DNA from: CAWCPR01 sp963797475
GTDB lineage: Bacteria > Chloroflexota > Anaerolineae > Anaerolineales > UBA4823
Length of the DNA: 64,000 nt
Reading direction: 5' to 3'
Assembly: GCA_963797475.1 (NCBI GenBank)
Contig: CAWCPR010000001.1
Span: 2,666,001 to 2,730,000 of the forward strand
This document shows, piece by piece, positions 1 through 8,167 of the stretch. The translations under genes and the position numbers were made by a program. The notes below the pieces were generated by a model. It did not search any database. It saw nothing but the letters and a program-made list of their open reading frames with translations, and had not been told where the DNA came from. The first letter of the stretch is position 1. Each line of letters begins with the position of its first letter.

Positions 1-318
1 ATAGCCGATCGCACCAGCCTGCAGCGCGTTCTGGACCAGCTCCTGCTCTTTGAAGCTTGTCAGGGCAACGACCTGTACGTTAGGATACTGCTGGCGGATG
101 AGGCGTGTGGCAGTCGCCCCATCCATATCCGCCATCATCATGTCCATCAGGATGACATCGGGTAAGATCTGGCCACAGAGTGCCAGGGCGGCCTCCCCGC
201 TGGCGGCCTCGCCCGCCAGTTCCAGGTCGTCAAAGACCTTCAAGAAGGTTGCCAACCCCCGGCGCACCATCGCATGGTCATCGACCAACATCACTCGAAT
301 CGATTGGGAAGGGCTCAT
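1..318 (-). CDS. Response regulator, N-terminal receiver part (truncated by window edge)
   Basis: Only the first 106 residues are in the window; the gene runs off the left edge. The protein begins MSPSQSIRVMLVDDHAMVRR and carries the acidic pair DD near residue 13, a phosphoacceptor-type Asp in the segment PDVILMDMMM, and the conserved Thr/Ser-Lys region (ALTSFKEQE). This is the NarL/FixJ type of receiver, which normally carries a LuxR-type DNA-binding domain beyond the edge. Its ATG lies 2 nt after the stop of the histidine kinase gene, so the two are co-transcribed and very likely a cognate pair. The output domain is not visible. Confidence 0.9.
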   Translation of the reverse strand, partial: MSPSQSIRVMLVDDHAMVRRGLATFLKVFDDLELAGEAASGEAALALCGQILPDVILMDMMMADMDGATATRLIRQQYPNVQVVALTSFKEQELVQNALQAGAIGY

Positions 319-320
319 CG

Positions 321-2087
321 TTAACCGGCCTTCTGTTCCTGGGTCTCCACCCAGCGAATCACAATTTCTGTGCCGTGTCCCGGCTGGCTGGTGATGGATA
401 GCATCGCCCCTACGGCTGCCGCGCGCTCATGCATCATGCTTAACCCATAATGACCGGGGGGCGCTTGTTCGGGGTCAAAGCCGCGGCCGTCATCTCGAAT
501 GTGGAGTTCAACCCCACCGGTCTCATATTGTAGCTGGATTTCCACCTGGCTGGCCCCGGCATGTTTGGCAATATTATTCACCCCTTCCTGGCACAGGCGG
601 TACAGCGCTACTTGCACATCAGCGGGCAATTTCCCTTCTCCGGCGATAGTCACGCTGATCGGGATGTTCGTCCGGCCTGCCAGTGCATTTCCCAACAGGC
701 GCAGCAGGTCGCCCAGTTCTGCATCCGTCAGGGTCGAAGGACGCAGCTCGGCCAGCAGCAGGCGCAGATCGGCCTGTGCGCCGCGGGTCAACCGGCGTAA
801 ATCCTCCAAGGACTGGCGCCCTTCATCCGGGTCTCGCTCCCACAGGCGCGGCAGAACTTCTGCAATCAGGCCGGCAGAGAAGAGCGACTGGTTGACAGCG
901 TCGTGCAGGTTTTGCGCCAGGCGTTGCCGTTCCTGAAGTGTGGCAAGTGTTTGAGCATTTTCGTACAGCTCGGCATTGGCCATCGTGATCGCCGCCTGGT
1001 TGGCAACAGTCAGGGCCAGGCCAGCGTGGTGGGCAGTGAAGAAATTCCGCTCGGTATGGGCAACGCCCACGGCCCCGATTATGCGGCCTTTGATGGCCAG
1101 GGGGACCCACATCCACGACTGCACACCCTCCAGTAGAATGCTAGCCTGTTCATTCATGAGTGAGCGGAGAAACTGCGCCGGCGGGTCAGAACTTTGCACA
1201 TCGGCGATTCGGGTAGGCTGGCGCTCGTTGAACAACATCGTCACAGCTTGCGGACTTTGCATACGGATTTGGAAAGGCATGGCACGCTCCAGCGGTTGTG
1301 GCCCACGCACTGCCAGGGCGACCAGGGTCGATTCCTCCAGCTTAAAAAGTCCGGCCTGCGAATAATCGATAATCACCCGCAGTTGGTCCAGGATCAGGCC
1401 CGGCCGTAGTTCAAGAGCGGAAGCCAGCGTTTGAGAGATCTCCAACAAGGTGGACTGTTCGCGAGTGCGAGCTTCCACCCGTTGTTGGAGCAACTGATCC
1501 GAATGAACTCGCTGGCTGACGTCACGAACGATGCTCAGGAGAACTGAGCGGTCCTGATCCATATATACGGTCCCGCTCAATTCAACATAGAATTGAGAGC
1601 CATCCCGGCGCAGGTGGACCTGTAGCGCTACGTACGTGCCGTGAGACTGAACCGACTGGACGTATTTGGTGAACTGGTGCGCGCTATCAGGGTGGATGAA
1701 GCGGGTTGGGTGCAGGCCGATGAATTCATCGCGAGCATAACCGTACATCCTGCAAGCCGCAGGATTAGCCTCGACCACAAGGCCGGTCTCTAAATCATTG
1801 ATGATCAGCCCGTCACTGGCGATTTCGAAGATGTTCCGATATTGCCGTTCCCTTTCTTTAGCCTGTGATGGGTGGTTTTGATTGCCGGTTCGCAAGGCTG
1901 CCAACGCCGCTTGAAGATCTTCCAGCAAGAATTGTTCTGGTGATCCAGCCGGCCAGCGCTTGAGAGGAATGGCGGCAGGCGCATCCGGGTTCTGAGCCGT
2001 TTGTTGGAGCAGGCCGGACAACAGCGTATAGAAATCGTCCGAAGGAGCCATAGAGTATAGTGTACCCCAGACCCGTACGACTGTCAC
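321..2087 (-). CDS. PAS-GAF sensor histidine kinase, NarX/LiaS type
   Basis: Cytoplasmic sensor kinase of up to 588 residues with no membrane segment. A PAS domain lies at about residues 85-200 (FEIASDGLIINDLETG), followed by a GAF domain at about 225-370. A HisKA_3 dimerisation domain has its phosphoacceptor His near residue 394 (QNLHDAVNQSLFSAGL), and a HATPase_c domain follows at about 500-580 with HIRDDGRGFDPEQ and GHYGLSMMHERA. HisKA_3 kinases pair with NarL-type regulators, matching the gene directly downstream. The listed start is a GTG; an ATG at 2051 (MAPSDDF) is an equally plausible start. Neither has a strong ribosome binding site. The ligand is unknown. Confidence 0.93.
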   Translation of the reverse strand: MTVVRVWGTLYSMAPSDDFYTLLSGLLQQTAQNPDAPAAIPLKRWPAGSPEQFLLEDLQAALAALRTGNQNHPSQAKERERQYRNIFEIASDGLIINDLETGLVVEANPAACRMYGYARDEFIGLHPTRFIHPDSAHQFTKYVQSVQSHGTYVALQVHLRRDGSQFYVELSGTVYMDQDRSVLLSIVRDVSQRVHSDQLLQQRVEARTREQSTLLEISQTLASALELRPGLILDQLRVIIDYSQAGLFKLEESTLVALAVRGPQPLERAMPFQIRMQSPQAVTMLFNERQPTRIADVQSSDPPAQFLRSLMNEQASILLEGVQSWMWVPLAIKGRIIGAVGVAHTERNFFTAHHAGLALTVANQAAITMANAELYENAQTLATLQERQRLAQNLHDAVNQSLFSAGLIAEVLPRLWERDPDEGRQSLEDLRRLTRGAQADLRLLLAELRPSTLTDAELGDLLRLLGNALAGRTNIPISVTIAGEGKLPADVQVALYRLCQEGVNNIAKHAGASQVEIQLQYETGGVELHIRDDGRGFDPEQAPPGHYGLSMMHERAAAVGAMLSITSQPGHGTEIVIRWVETQEQKAG

Positions 2088-2191
2088 CCTATCGCATTTT
2101 CTAACTCAGTCATGAGACTGGGGCAAGATTGGCTTTATGAAAACCCTGAGAGCCAAAATTCAGCGCTTAACGCCCCGGCCGGGCTTGATGG

Positions 2192-2237
2192 TATAATTTA
2201 ATCGCGGGGCACAAAGGACTGCGGTCGCTTTGTGCCC
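2192..2237 (+). promoter_or_regulatory. Putative -10 box and leader hairpin ahead of prfA
   Basis: A TATAAT hexamer at 2192-2197 is followed by an inverted repeat: GGGCACAAAG (2207-2216) pairs perfectly with CTTTGTGCCC (2228-2237), with a further GAC/GTC pairing inside the 11-nt loop. It lies about 90 nt before the prfA start, so it would be in the 5' leader. There is no T-tract, so it is not a standard terminator. No clear -35 box was found. Confidence 0.45.
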
Positions 2238-2326
2238 TTGTCATGAAACCAACCCTATAAGATAAATCTCTATCATTCTGATGTGCGCCGCGCCATAAGC
2301 GCCCAACACTTTTGCAACAGGATTTT

Positions 2327-3394
2327 ATGTTAGACAAGCTTGCCGGAATTGAAGAACGATACGATGAACTGAACCAACTGCTCATAGATGTGGGCAACGA
2401 CTACCATCGCGCCGCCGAGCTGGGGATCGAGCGCGCCGAGATCGAGCCGCTGGTGAACAAGGCGCGCCAGTACCGCGGCCTGCTGCAGCGCAAGGAAGAA
2501 GCCCGGGCGCTGCTGGAAGGCGAGGATGAAGAGCTGCGCCTGCTGGCCGAAGCCGAGCTGGCGGACATCGACCCGCAGATCGAGCGCCTGGAAAAAGAGA
2601 TCAAGAGTATGCTGCTGCCCTCAGATAAGCGCGACCAGCGCAATGTGATCGTAGAGATCCGCGCCGGCACGGGCGGCGACGAGGCCGCCCTGTTCGCCGC
2701 TGACCTGTTTCGCATGTACAGCCGCTATGCAGAACGCAAGAGCTGGTCGGTAGAGGTGCTCTCGTCCAGCGAGATCGGCATCGGCGGATTTAAGGAGATC
2801 ATCTTCAATGTCAAGGGCCGCAGCGCCTATTCGCGTATGAAGTACGAGTCCGGCGTGCATCGCGTCCAGCGTGTCCCGGTCACCGAGTTGCAGGGGCGCA
2901 TCCACACCTCCACAGCCACGGTCGCCGTGCTGGCGGAGGTCGACGAGGTCGAGATCGACATCCCCGAGAACGATATCCGGGTGGATGTGTATAAGTCGGC
3001 CGGCGCCGGCGGCCAAAACGTGCAGAAAAACGCCACCGCCATCCGCATCACCCACATCCCAACCGGGATCGTGGTGCAGTGCCAGGACGAACGCTCGCAG
3101 CTCCAGAACCGCCTGCGGGCGATGAGCATCCTGCGCGCCCGCCTGTACGAGATCGAAGAGGAAAAGCAGCGCCTGGAAGTTGAAGAGACGCGCCGCTCGC
3201 AGGTGGGCAGCGGTGAACGATCCGAGAAAATCCGCACCTACAATTACCCGCAGTCGCGGGTCACGGACCACCGCATCAACCTGTCCTCCTACAACCTGGC
3301 GGCGGTGATGGACGGCGATATCGACCAGTTTATCGACGAGCTGGCCACGCGCGACGAGGCCGAACGCCTGGCGGCGGTTGGACTCGAAGACTAA
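2327..3394 (+). CDS. prfA: Peptide chain release factor 1
   Basis: Recognises UAA and UAG stop codons and triggers hydrolysis of peptidyl-tRNA on the ribosome. The 355-residue protein has the GGQ motif near residues 228-230 (SAGAGGQNVQKNATAIRI). The recognition loop reads RVPVTELQGRIHTS, which is the PxT tripeptide of RF1, not the SPF of RF2. The ATG at 2327 was chosen over an upstream TTG because CAGGA sits 5 nt before it and MLDKLAGIE is the usual RF1 N-terminus. The gene for the methyltransferase that modifies its GGQ glutamine (prmC) follows directly. Confidence 0.97.
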   Translation: MLDKLAGIEERYDELNQLLIDVGNDYHRAAELGIERAEIEPLVNKARQYRGLLQRKEEARALLEGEDEELRLLAEAELADIDPQIERLEKEIKSMLLPSDKRDQRNVIVEIRAGTGGDEAALFAADLFRMYSRYAERKSWSVEVLSSSEIGIGGFKEIIFNVKGRSAYSRMKYESGVHRVQRVPVTELQGRIHTSTATVAVLAEVDEVEIDIPENDIRVDVYKSAGAGGQNVQKNATAIRITHIPTGIVVQCQDERSQLQNRLRAMSILRARLYEIEEEKQRLEVEETRRSQVGSGERSEKIRTYNYPQSRVTDHRINLSSYNLAAVMDGDIDQFIDELATRDEAERLAAVGLED

Positions 3395-3460
3395 GAGAAA
3401 CACCTGAGGCAGGGAACGGGGGGAGCTTCTCGTACCCTGCCGGCAGCCCAAAGAAACTCC

Positions 3461-4303
3461 GTGGATACCGGCACCGCTCTGAACGAAGCCCGCCGCCGGC
3501 TGGCGCCAATCAGCGAATCCGCCGCCCTGGACGGGCAGGTGCTCCTGGCGCACCTGCTGGAGGTATCCCGCGCCCGGGTGCTGGCCCATCCCGAGGCGCA
3601 GCTATCGCAACAGCAGGCTGGCGCCTTGAAGGCCGCCCTGGTCCGCCTGGAGCGCGGCGAACCCCTGCCGTACGTGCTCGGGCATTGGGAGTTCTTCGGG
3701 TTGGACCTGATCGTCTCGCCGGAAGTGCTCATCCCGCGCCCGGAGACGGAGCTGCTGGTGGAGCAGGCCATCCAGTGGCTTAGCCAGCATTCTGAAAAGC
3801 GCAGCGTCGTGGACGTCGGCGCCGGATCGGGCTGCATTGCCGTGGCCCTGGCGGTTAACCTGCCCGGCCTGCGCCTGCTCGCCAGCGATATTTCATCCCC
3901 GGCCCTGCAGGTAGCGCGCCGCAACGCCCAGAAACACCAGGTAGCCGGGCGGGTCGACTTCGTCCTGGCGGACCTGCTCCCCCCGGCGGCGCAGCCGTTC
4001 GACCTGATCTGCGCCAACCTGCCCTATATCCCCCTTTCGGAGCTGAAATCCCTGCCAGTCTATCGCTACGAGCCGCTCCTGGCCCTCTCCAGCGGCGCGG
4101 ACGGGCTCGACCTGATCGGGCGCTTGCTGCGATCGGCGCCGCCACGCCTGGCTCCTGGCGGGATGATTTTGCTCGAGATCGAGGCCTCCCAGGGCAGCCG
4201 GGCGCTGGCCCTGGCCCGCTCGATATTCCCCCATGCGGAAGTCCAGGTGCTGCGCGACCTGGCAGGGAAAGAGCGCCTTTTGAAAATCGTTAATATTGGC
4301 TGA
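3461..4303 (+). CDS. prmC: Release factor glutamine N5-methyltransferase
   Basis: Class I SAM-dependent methyltransferase that methylates the glutamine of the GGQ motif of release factors; prfA-prmC adjacency is classic. The 280-residue protein has an N-terminal helical domain, the SAM motif DVGAGSGCIAVALA near residues 127-140, and the catalytic region ICANLPYIP. The canonical motif in this family is NPPY; here it is NLPY. The start is a GTG, 66 bp after prfA, without an obvious ribosome binding site. Confidence 0.94.
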   Translation: MDTGTALNEARRRLAPISESAALDGQVLLAHLLEVSRARVLAHPEAQLSQQQAGALKAALVRLERGEPLPYVLGHWEFFGLDLIVSPEVLIPRPETELLVEQAIQWLSQHSEKRSVVDVGAGSGCIAVALAVNLPGLRLLASDISSPALQVARRNAQKHQVAGRVDFVLADLLPPAAQPFDLICANLPYIPLSELKSLPVYRYEPLLALSSGADGLDLIGRLLRSAPPRLAPGGMILLEIEASQGSRALALARSIFPHAEVQVLRDLAGKERLLKIVNIG

Positions 4304-4436
4304 GAAAATCAGGCGATGGCAATCTGTCCTGGCTTTTTCTTCGTAAAATTGGGTATATTTCCGGTCCCCATCCGGAGGCGGGCTGGCGCTCGCTTCCGGC
4401 AGTTTACAACTTACGAATATTTCGAAGGAGATCGAG

Positions 4437-5150
4437 ATGCGCAGCATTTCCTCGCTTTTGACCGCCCTGGCCTTAATCCTGGCGGCGTGCAGCAGCCAAG
4501 CTCCCACCCAGACCGCGCCGGAAGCCAGCCCGACCGCACGGCCCAAGCCGACCGTCTCCGGCAGCGCCTCTATCCTGCAAACCCCGGCCGCGGGGGGCCA
4601 GGTGGTCACCTATTCCATCAATCCGGGGCAGTCCAGCCTGGAATACCACGTCGATGAAGTCTTGTTCAACGAGAACAACCGCCTCAACACCGCGGTTGGG
4701 GTCACGCGCGAGATCCATGGCGAGATCACCGTCGACCGCGCCAACCCGCAGAACAGCGCCATCAGCGCCATCACCATCGACATCAGCAAGTTCACTTCCG
4801 ACAGCGGGCGGCGCGATAATCAGATCCGCCAGCGCTTCCTGGAATCGTCGAAGTATCCCACCGTCACTATCGTCCCAAAAAGCATTGAAGGCCTGCCCGA
4901 GACCATCCAGGAAGGCCAGAGCTACGATCTGAAGATCAACAGCGACGTAACCATTCGCGAAGCGACCCGCCCGGTCACCTTCGAGGCGCTGGTGGGCCTG
5001 CAGGGCGATACACTCAGCGGTCAGGCCGGCGTGACCATCCTGATGAGCGATTTTGGCTTTGGCCCGATCGATATGGCCGGCATCCTCAAGACCAATGATG
5101 AGGTAAGATTAATCCTGAGTTTCATCGCCTACCCGCTGGCCAGCGAGTAA
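4437..5150 (+). CDS. YceI-family lipoprotein
   Basis: A 237-residue secreted lipoprotein. The signal peptide ends in a lipobox (LALILAACSSQ), with the lipidated Cys near residue 19. A Ser/Pro-rich linker leads to a YceI domain (about residues 55-237): SINPGQSSLEYHVDEV, ITIDISKFTSDSGRRDNQIR and VTFEALVGLQGD. YceI is a lipocalin-like barrel that binds polyisoprenoid-type lipids; its exact role here is unknown. An AAGGAG ribosome binding site (4425-4430) precedes the ATG. Confidence 0.93.
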   Translation: MRSISSLLTALALILAACSSQAPTQTAPEASPTARPKPTVSGSASILQTPAAGGQVVTYSINPGQSSLEYHVDEVLFNENNRLNTAVGVTREIHGEITVDRANPQNSAISAITIDISKFTSDSGRRDNQIRQRFLESSKYPTVTIVPKSIEGLPETIQEGQSYDLKINSDVTIREATRPVTFEALVGLQGDTLSGQAGVTILMSDFGFGPIDMAGILKTNDEVRLILSFIAYPLASE

Positions 5151-5168
5151 AGCCGCCGGCTGCAAAAT

Positions 5169-5960
5169 ATGTTTGTCATCCTTTCCAAATTTCTGCCGCT
5201 ATTCCTCTACCCCCTCGGCCTGGCCTGCCTCCTGCTCGTATTGGCGCTGCTCTTAACCAGGCGGCCGGCCTGGCAGCGGCTGTTTACGGGAGTTGCTTTA
5301 TTCGCCCTGCTCGCCGGGAGCAGCCGTTGGGTTTCCAACGGGCTGGCGCGTTCGCTGGAATGGCGCTACCTGCCGCCTGCGGAAATGCCCGAGGCGGATG
5401 TGATCGTGGTGCTGGGCGGCAGCACCCTGGCGGCCCAATACCCACGCCCCATCGTCGAGGTCAACGGGGCTGGCGACCGGGTGATTTACGCCGCCTGGCT
5501 TTACAAACAAGGGAAAGCGCCCCACCTGCTGCTCAGCGGCGGAGTGATCGACTGGCTCTCCAGCGGCCCCTCGCCGGCTGAAAATATGGCCGACCTGCTG
5601 GGGAAAATGGGCGTCCCCCAGCAGGCAATCTGGTTAGAATCAACTTCGCAAAACACCTACGAAAACGCCGTCAACAGCCGCCAGATCCTGCAGGCGAAAG
5701 GCATCCGGCGCATCATCCTGGTAACTTCCGCCATGCACATGCCGCGCGCTGTGGGGCTTTTCGAAAAACAGGGCCTGCAGGTCATCCCGGCGCCTACCGA
5801 TTTCACTGCGACCCAGGCGCAGGCGCAGCCCGGCGGGGTGGATTATCTGTTGAACCAGGCGTTTAACCTGCTGCCCAGCGCCGAAGATCTGGCGCTGACC
5901 AGCCGGGTGTTGAAAGAATATCTCGGATTGTTCGTTTATCGCCTGCGAGGCTGGCTATGA
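5169..5960 (+). CDS. YdcF/ElyC-like DUF218 membrane protein
   Basis: A 263-residue protein with two N-terminal hydrophobic segments (about residues 1-55) and a DUF218 domain: DVIVVLGGSTLAAQY, LLLSGGVIDW and ENAVNSRQILQAKGIRRIIL. Related proteins (ElyC, SanA, YdcF) act in envelope or peptidoglycan homeostasis. The stop overlaps the ATG of coaBC by 4 bp (ATGA), so the genes are translationally coupled. The biochemical activity cannot be told from sequence. Confidence 0.88.
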   Translation: MFVILSKFLPLFLYPLGLACLLLVLALLLTRRPAWQRLFTGVALFALLAGSSRWVSNGLARSLEWRYLPPAEMPEADVIVVLGGSTLAAQYPRPIVEVNGAGDRVIYAAWLYKQGKAPHLLLSGGVIDWLSSGPSPAENMADLLGKMGVPQQAIWLESTSQNTYENAVNSRQILQAKGIRRIILVTSAMHMPRAVGLFEKQGLQVIPAPTDFTATQAQAQPGGVDYLLNQAFNLLPSAEDLALTSRVLKEYLGLFVYRLRGWL

Positions 5961-7183
5961 ACACCCCTTTTCAAAACAAGCGCGTCCTTCTGGGCGTGAC
6001 CGGCTCGATCGCCGCCTATAAAGCCGCCGACCTGGCCTCCAAGCTCGCCCAGAGCGGGGCCGATGTGGACGTGATCCTGACCCAGGCCGCGACCCAATTC
6101 GTCGCCCCGCTCACTTTCCAATCCGTGACCGGGCGGCGCGTCTACACGGACGACGATCTGTGGGGCAGGGAAGGACACGTTCAGCACATTGGCCTGGGTA
6201 AAAGCGCCGACCTGCTGGTGGTCGCGCCGGCCTCCGCCAACACGCTGGCGAAGCTGGCCCACGGCCTGGCGGATAACCTGCTGAGCGTGACGGCGCTTGC
6301 GGCGCGCTGCCCGCTGCTGGTCGCCCCGGCGATGGACGGCGGTATGTTCGCCCACCCGGCCACCCAGGCGAACCTGGCGGCGCTGGCCGGCCGCGGGGCC
6401 GTGATCGCCGGCCCGGCGGAAGGCCACCTGGCCTCCGGGCTGGTAGGCCCCGGGCGCATGCTGGAACCGTCCGAGCTGCTGGGGCGCATCCGCCTGCTGC
6501 TGAGCCGCGCCGGCCCGCTGCAGGGGCGCAAGGTGGTGGTGACCGCCGGCGGCACGCGCGAGCCAATCGACCCGGTGCGGGCCATCGCCAACCGCTCGTC
6601 AGGCAAGCAGGGATTCGCCCTGGCCCAGGCCGCCCTGGATTTGGGCGCCGAGGTGACCCTGGTCGCGGCCGCCACCTGCCTGGAAGCGCCGGTTGGCGCC
6701 CGGCGAGTAGACGTGGAAAGCGCCCAGGAGATGCTGCAAGCCGTCAGCGCCGCAACCGAGCAAGCCGATGCTTTGATCATGGCGGCGGCGGTGGCGGACT
6801 TCAGGCCGGCCCACCCGGCCGGGCAGAAGATCAAGAAGGAATCGGGCATCCCCCAGATTCAACTAGAGGCCGCCCCGGATATTTTAGCCAGCCTGGCGCC
6901 CCGCCGTGAGGTAAGCGGCTGGCCGCGGGTCGTAGTCGGTTTCGCCGCCGAATCCCAGGACCTGCTGGCGAATGCCCGCCTCAAGCTGCAGGCTAAGCGC
7001 CTGGACTTCATTGTCGCCAACGACATCCGCGCGGCGGACTCTGGCTTCGCCGGGGATACCAACCGGGTCACTTTGCTGTTTCCGGATGGAAATGTCGAGG
7101 CGCTGCCCCTGATGAGCAAAGAAGCGGTAGCCGGCGAGGTGCTGGCACGCGTCGCAGCCTTGCTTGCGGAGCAGGAGCGATGA
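5957..7183 (+). CDS. coaBC: Bifunctional phosphopantothenoylcysteine decarboxylase / phosphopantothenate-cysteine ligase
   Basis: Makes 4'-phosphopantetheine for coenzyme A. The N-terminal CoaC flavoprotein domain (about residues 5-180) has the catalytic His in QHIGLGKSADLL (His77) and PASANT. The C-terminal CoaB domain has VTAGGTREPIDPVRAIANR, the AAAVADFRP-KIKK lysines and VANDI. Two CoaC positions differ from the usual residues: PxMN is PAMD (Asp127), and the ACG of the substrate clamp is ASG (Ser160, where E. coli has Cys158). The gene overlaps its upstream and downstream neighbours by 4 bp each. Confidence 0.95.
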   Translation: MNTPFQNKRVLLGVTGSIAAYKAADLASKLAQSGADVDVILTQAATQFVAPLTFQSVTGRRVYTDDDLWGREGHVQHIGLGKSADLLVVAPASANTLAKLAHGLADNLLSVTALAARCPLLVAPAMDGGMFAHPATQANLAALAGRGAVIAGPAEGHLASGLVGPGRMLEPSELLGRIRLLLSRAGPLQGRKVVVTAGGTREPIDPVRAIANRSSGKQGFALAQAALDLGAEVTLVAAATCLEAPVGARRVDVESAQEMLQAVSAATEQADALIMAAAVADFRPAHPAGQKIKKESGIPQIQLEAAPDILASLAPRREVSGWPRVVVGFAAESQDLLANARLKLQAKRLDFIVANDIRAADSGFAGDTNRVTLLFPDGNVEALPLMSKEAVAGEVLARVAALLAEQER

Positions 7184-7713
7184 TCGCCCTGCGTCCGGTC
7201 CTGGCCCAGGACGCCGAAGCGCTTTTCGCCCTGGCTTTCAACAGCCCGGTCACCGACACGCTGGTCTGGGACGGGCCAGAATCGCTGGAATCGTTCCGCC
7301 AGTCCCTGGCAGAGCGCGAGCAGATGGTGCGCCAGGGCCGGTTGCACTCTTTCACCGTCCTTGAACCCGGCTCAGAGCTCCCGATTGGGTCTGCCAGCAT
7401 CCGCCCGGACGGCGAGTTTTTCCATGCCACCATCGGCCTGTGGATCGGGCAGCCCTACCAGGGCAAGGGTTACGGCCGCGCAACCGTGCGCTGGCTGGTG
7501 GTTTATGGCTTCGAGAAGCTGGGGCTCGAGAAAATCGATGCCTATGTCTTCAGCGGCAACTGGGCCAGCCGGCGCATCCACGAGACAAACGGCTTCCAGC
7601 TCGAAGGCACCCTGCGCAAAGCGCTGCGCAAGCGCGGCCAGGCGATCGACGACTGGGTGTTTGGGATCACCCGCGAGGAATACGAGCAAGGATCTGGAGA
7701 TAAGAGGATATAA
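7180..7713 (+). CDS. GNAT-family N-acetyltransferase (RimJ/RimL type)
   Basis: A 177-residue single-domain acetyltransferase. The acetyl-CoA motif is at about residues 88-102 (GQPYQGKGYGRATVRW), followed by EKIDAYVFSGNWASRRIHE and NGFQLEGTLRKALRK, typical of the RimJ/RimL branch that acetylates protein N-termini or small amines. The start overlaps the coaBC stop (ATGA). The substrate is unknown. Confidence 0.92.
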   Translation: MIALRPVLAQDAEALFALAFNSPVTDTLVWDGPESLESFRQSLAEREQMVRQGRLHSFTVLEPGSELPIGSASIRPDGEFFHATIGLWIGQPYQGKGYGRATVRWLVVYGFEKLGLEKIDAYVFSGNWASRRIHETNGFQLEGTLRKALRKRGQAIDDWVFGITREEYEQGSGDKRI

Positions 7714-7714
7714 T
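7709..7714 (+). promoter_or_regulatory. -10 box 8 nt before the DUF952 start
   Basis: TATAAT overlaps the stop codon of the GNAT gene and ends 8 nt before the ATG at 7723. Initiation at the usual distance would give a message with almost no leader. No convincing -35 box is seen. Confidence 0.4.
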
Positions 7715-7722
7715 CACAAGCG

Positions 7723-8118
7723 ATGGACCCTATTCTTCACATCTGTTCAAATTCCGAATGGCGGGCTGCCCTGGGTAAATCCGAATACCGGGCCGAATCG
7801 CTGGAGTCAGCCGGTTTCATTCACTGCTCGCGCCCCGAGCAGGTCCTGCATGTGGCGAACGAACTTTTCGCCCCGGCGAATGATATTTTCGCCCCGGCGA
7901 ATGATATTTTCGCCCCGGCGAACGACCTGGTCTTGTTGTGGATCGATCCGCAGAAAGTGATCCCGGAGATCCGCTGGGAAGCGGCGGACGGGCAGGTCTT
8001 TCCGCACATTTACGGGCCGCTGAATACGGACGCCGTGATCGCCGCGCTGCCTTTCCCCCCGGATGGAGACGGTGTGTTTCGCAGCCTGCCTGGGCAGCTT
8101 GCCCGGAATGATGAATGA
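7723..8118 (+). CDS. DUF952 protein with a tripled FAPANDI heptapeptide
   Basis: A 131-residue protein matching DUF952 by its landmarks: ILHICSNSEWRAA, GFIHCSRPEQVLHVAN, LVLLWIDPQKV, IRWEAADGQVFPHIYGPLN. The family is small and of unknown function, possibly enzymatic given its conserved His residues. Residues around 48-68 contain FAPANDI, FAPANDI, FAPANDL encoded by a 21-bp tandem repeat, where the family normally has a single segment. The reading frame stays open. The gene may be transcribed from the TATAAT directly before it. Confidence 0.9.
   Translation: MDPILHICSNSEWRAALGKSEYRAESLESAGFIHCSRPEQVLHVANELFAPANDIFAPANDIFAPANDLVLLWIDPQKVIPEIRWEAADGQVFPHIYGPLNTDAVIAALPFPPDGDGVFRSLPGQLARNDE
7865..7927 (+). 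repeat. 21-bp in-frame tandem repeat, three copies
   Basis: Three head-to-tail 21-bp units lie inside the DUF952 gene. Copies 1 (7865-7885) and 2 (7886-7906) are identical; copy 3 (7907-7927) differs only in its last few bases. Each unit encodes seven residues, so copy-number change keeps the frame. Confidence 0.95.
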
Positions 8119-8167
8119 TCAATAACGGGGATTTCCCCGGCAAATTTTGAAACTGCAGGAGCTTCCG

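Noticed and set aside
2621..3589. Long minus-strand open frame across prfA
   Set aside because: No family features; it is a GC-rich antisense frame opposite a well-supported prfA.
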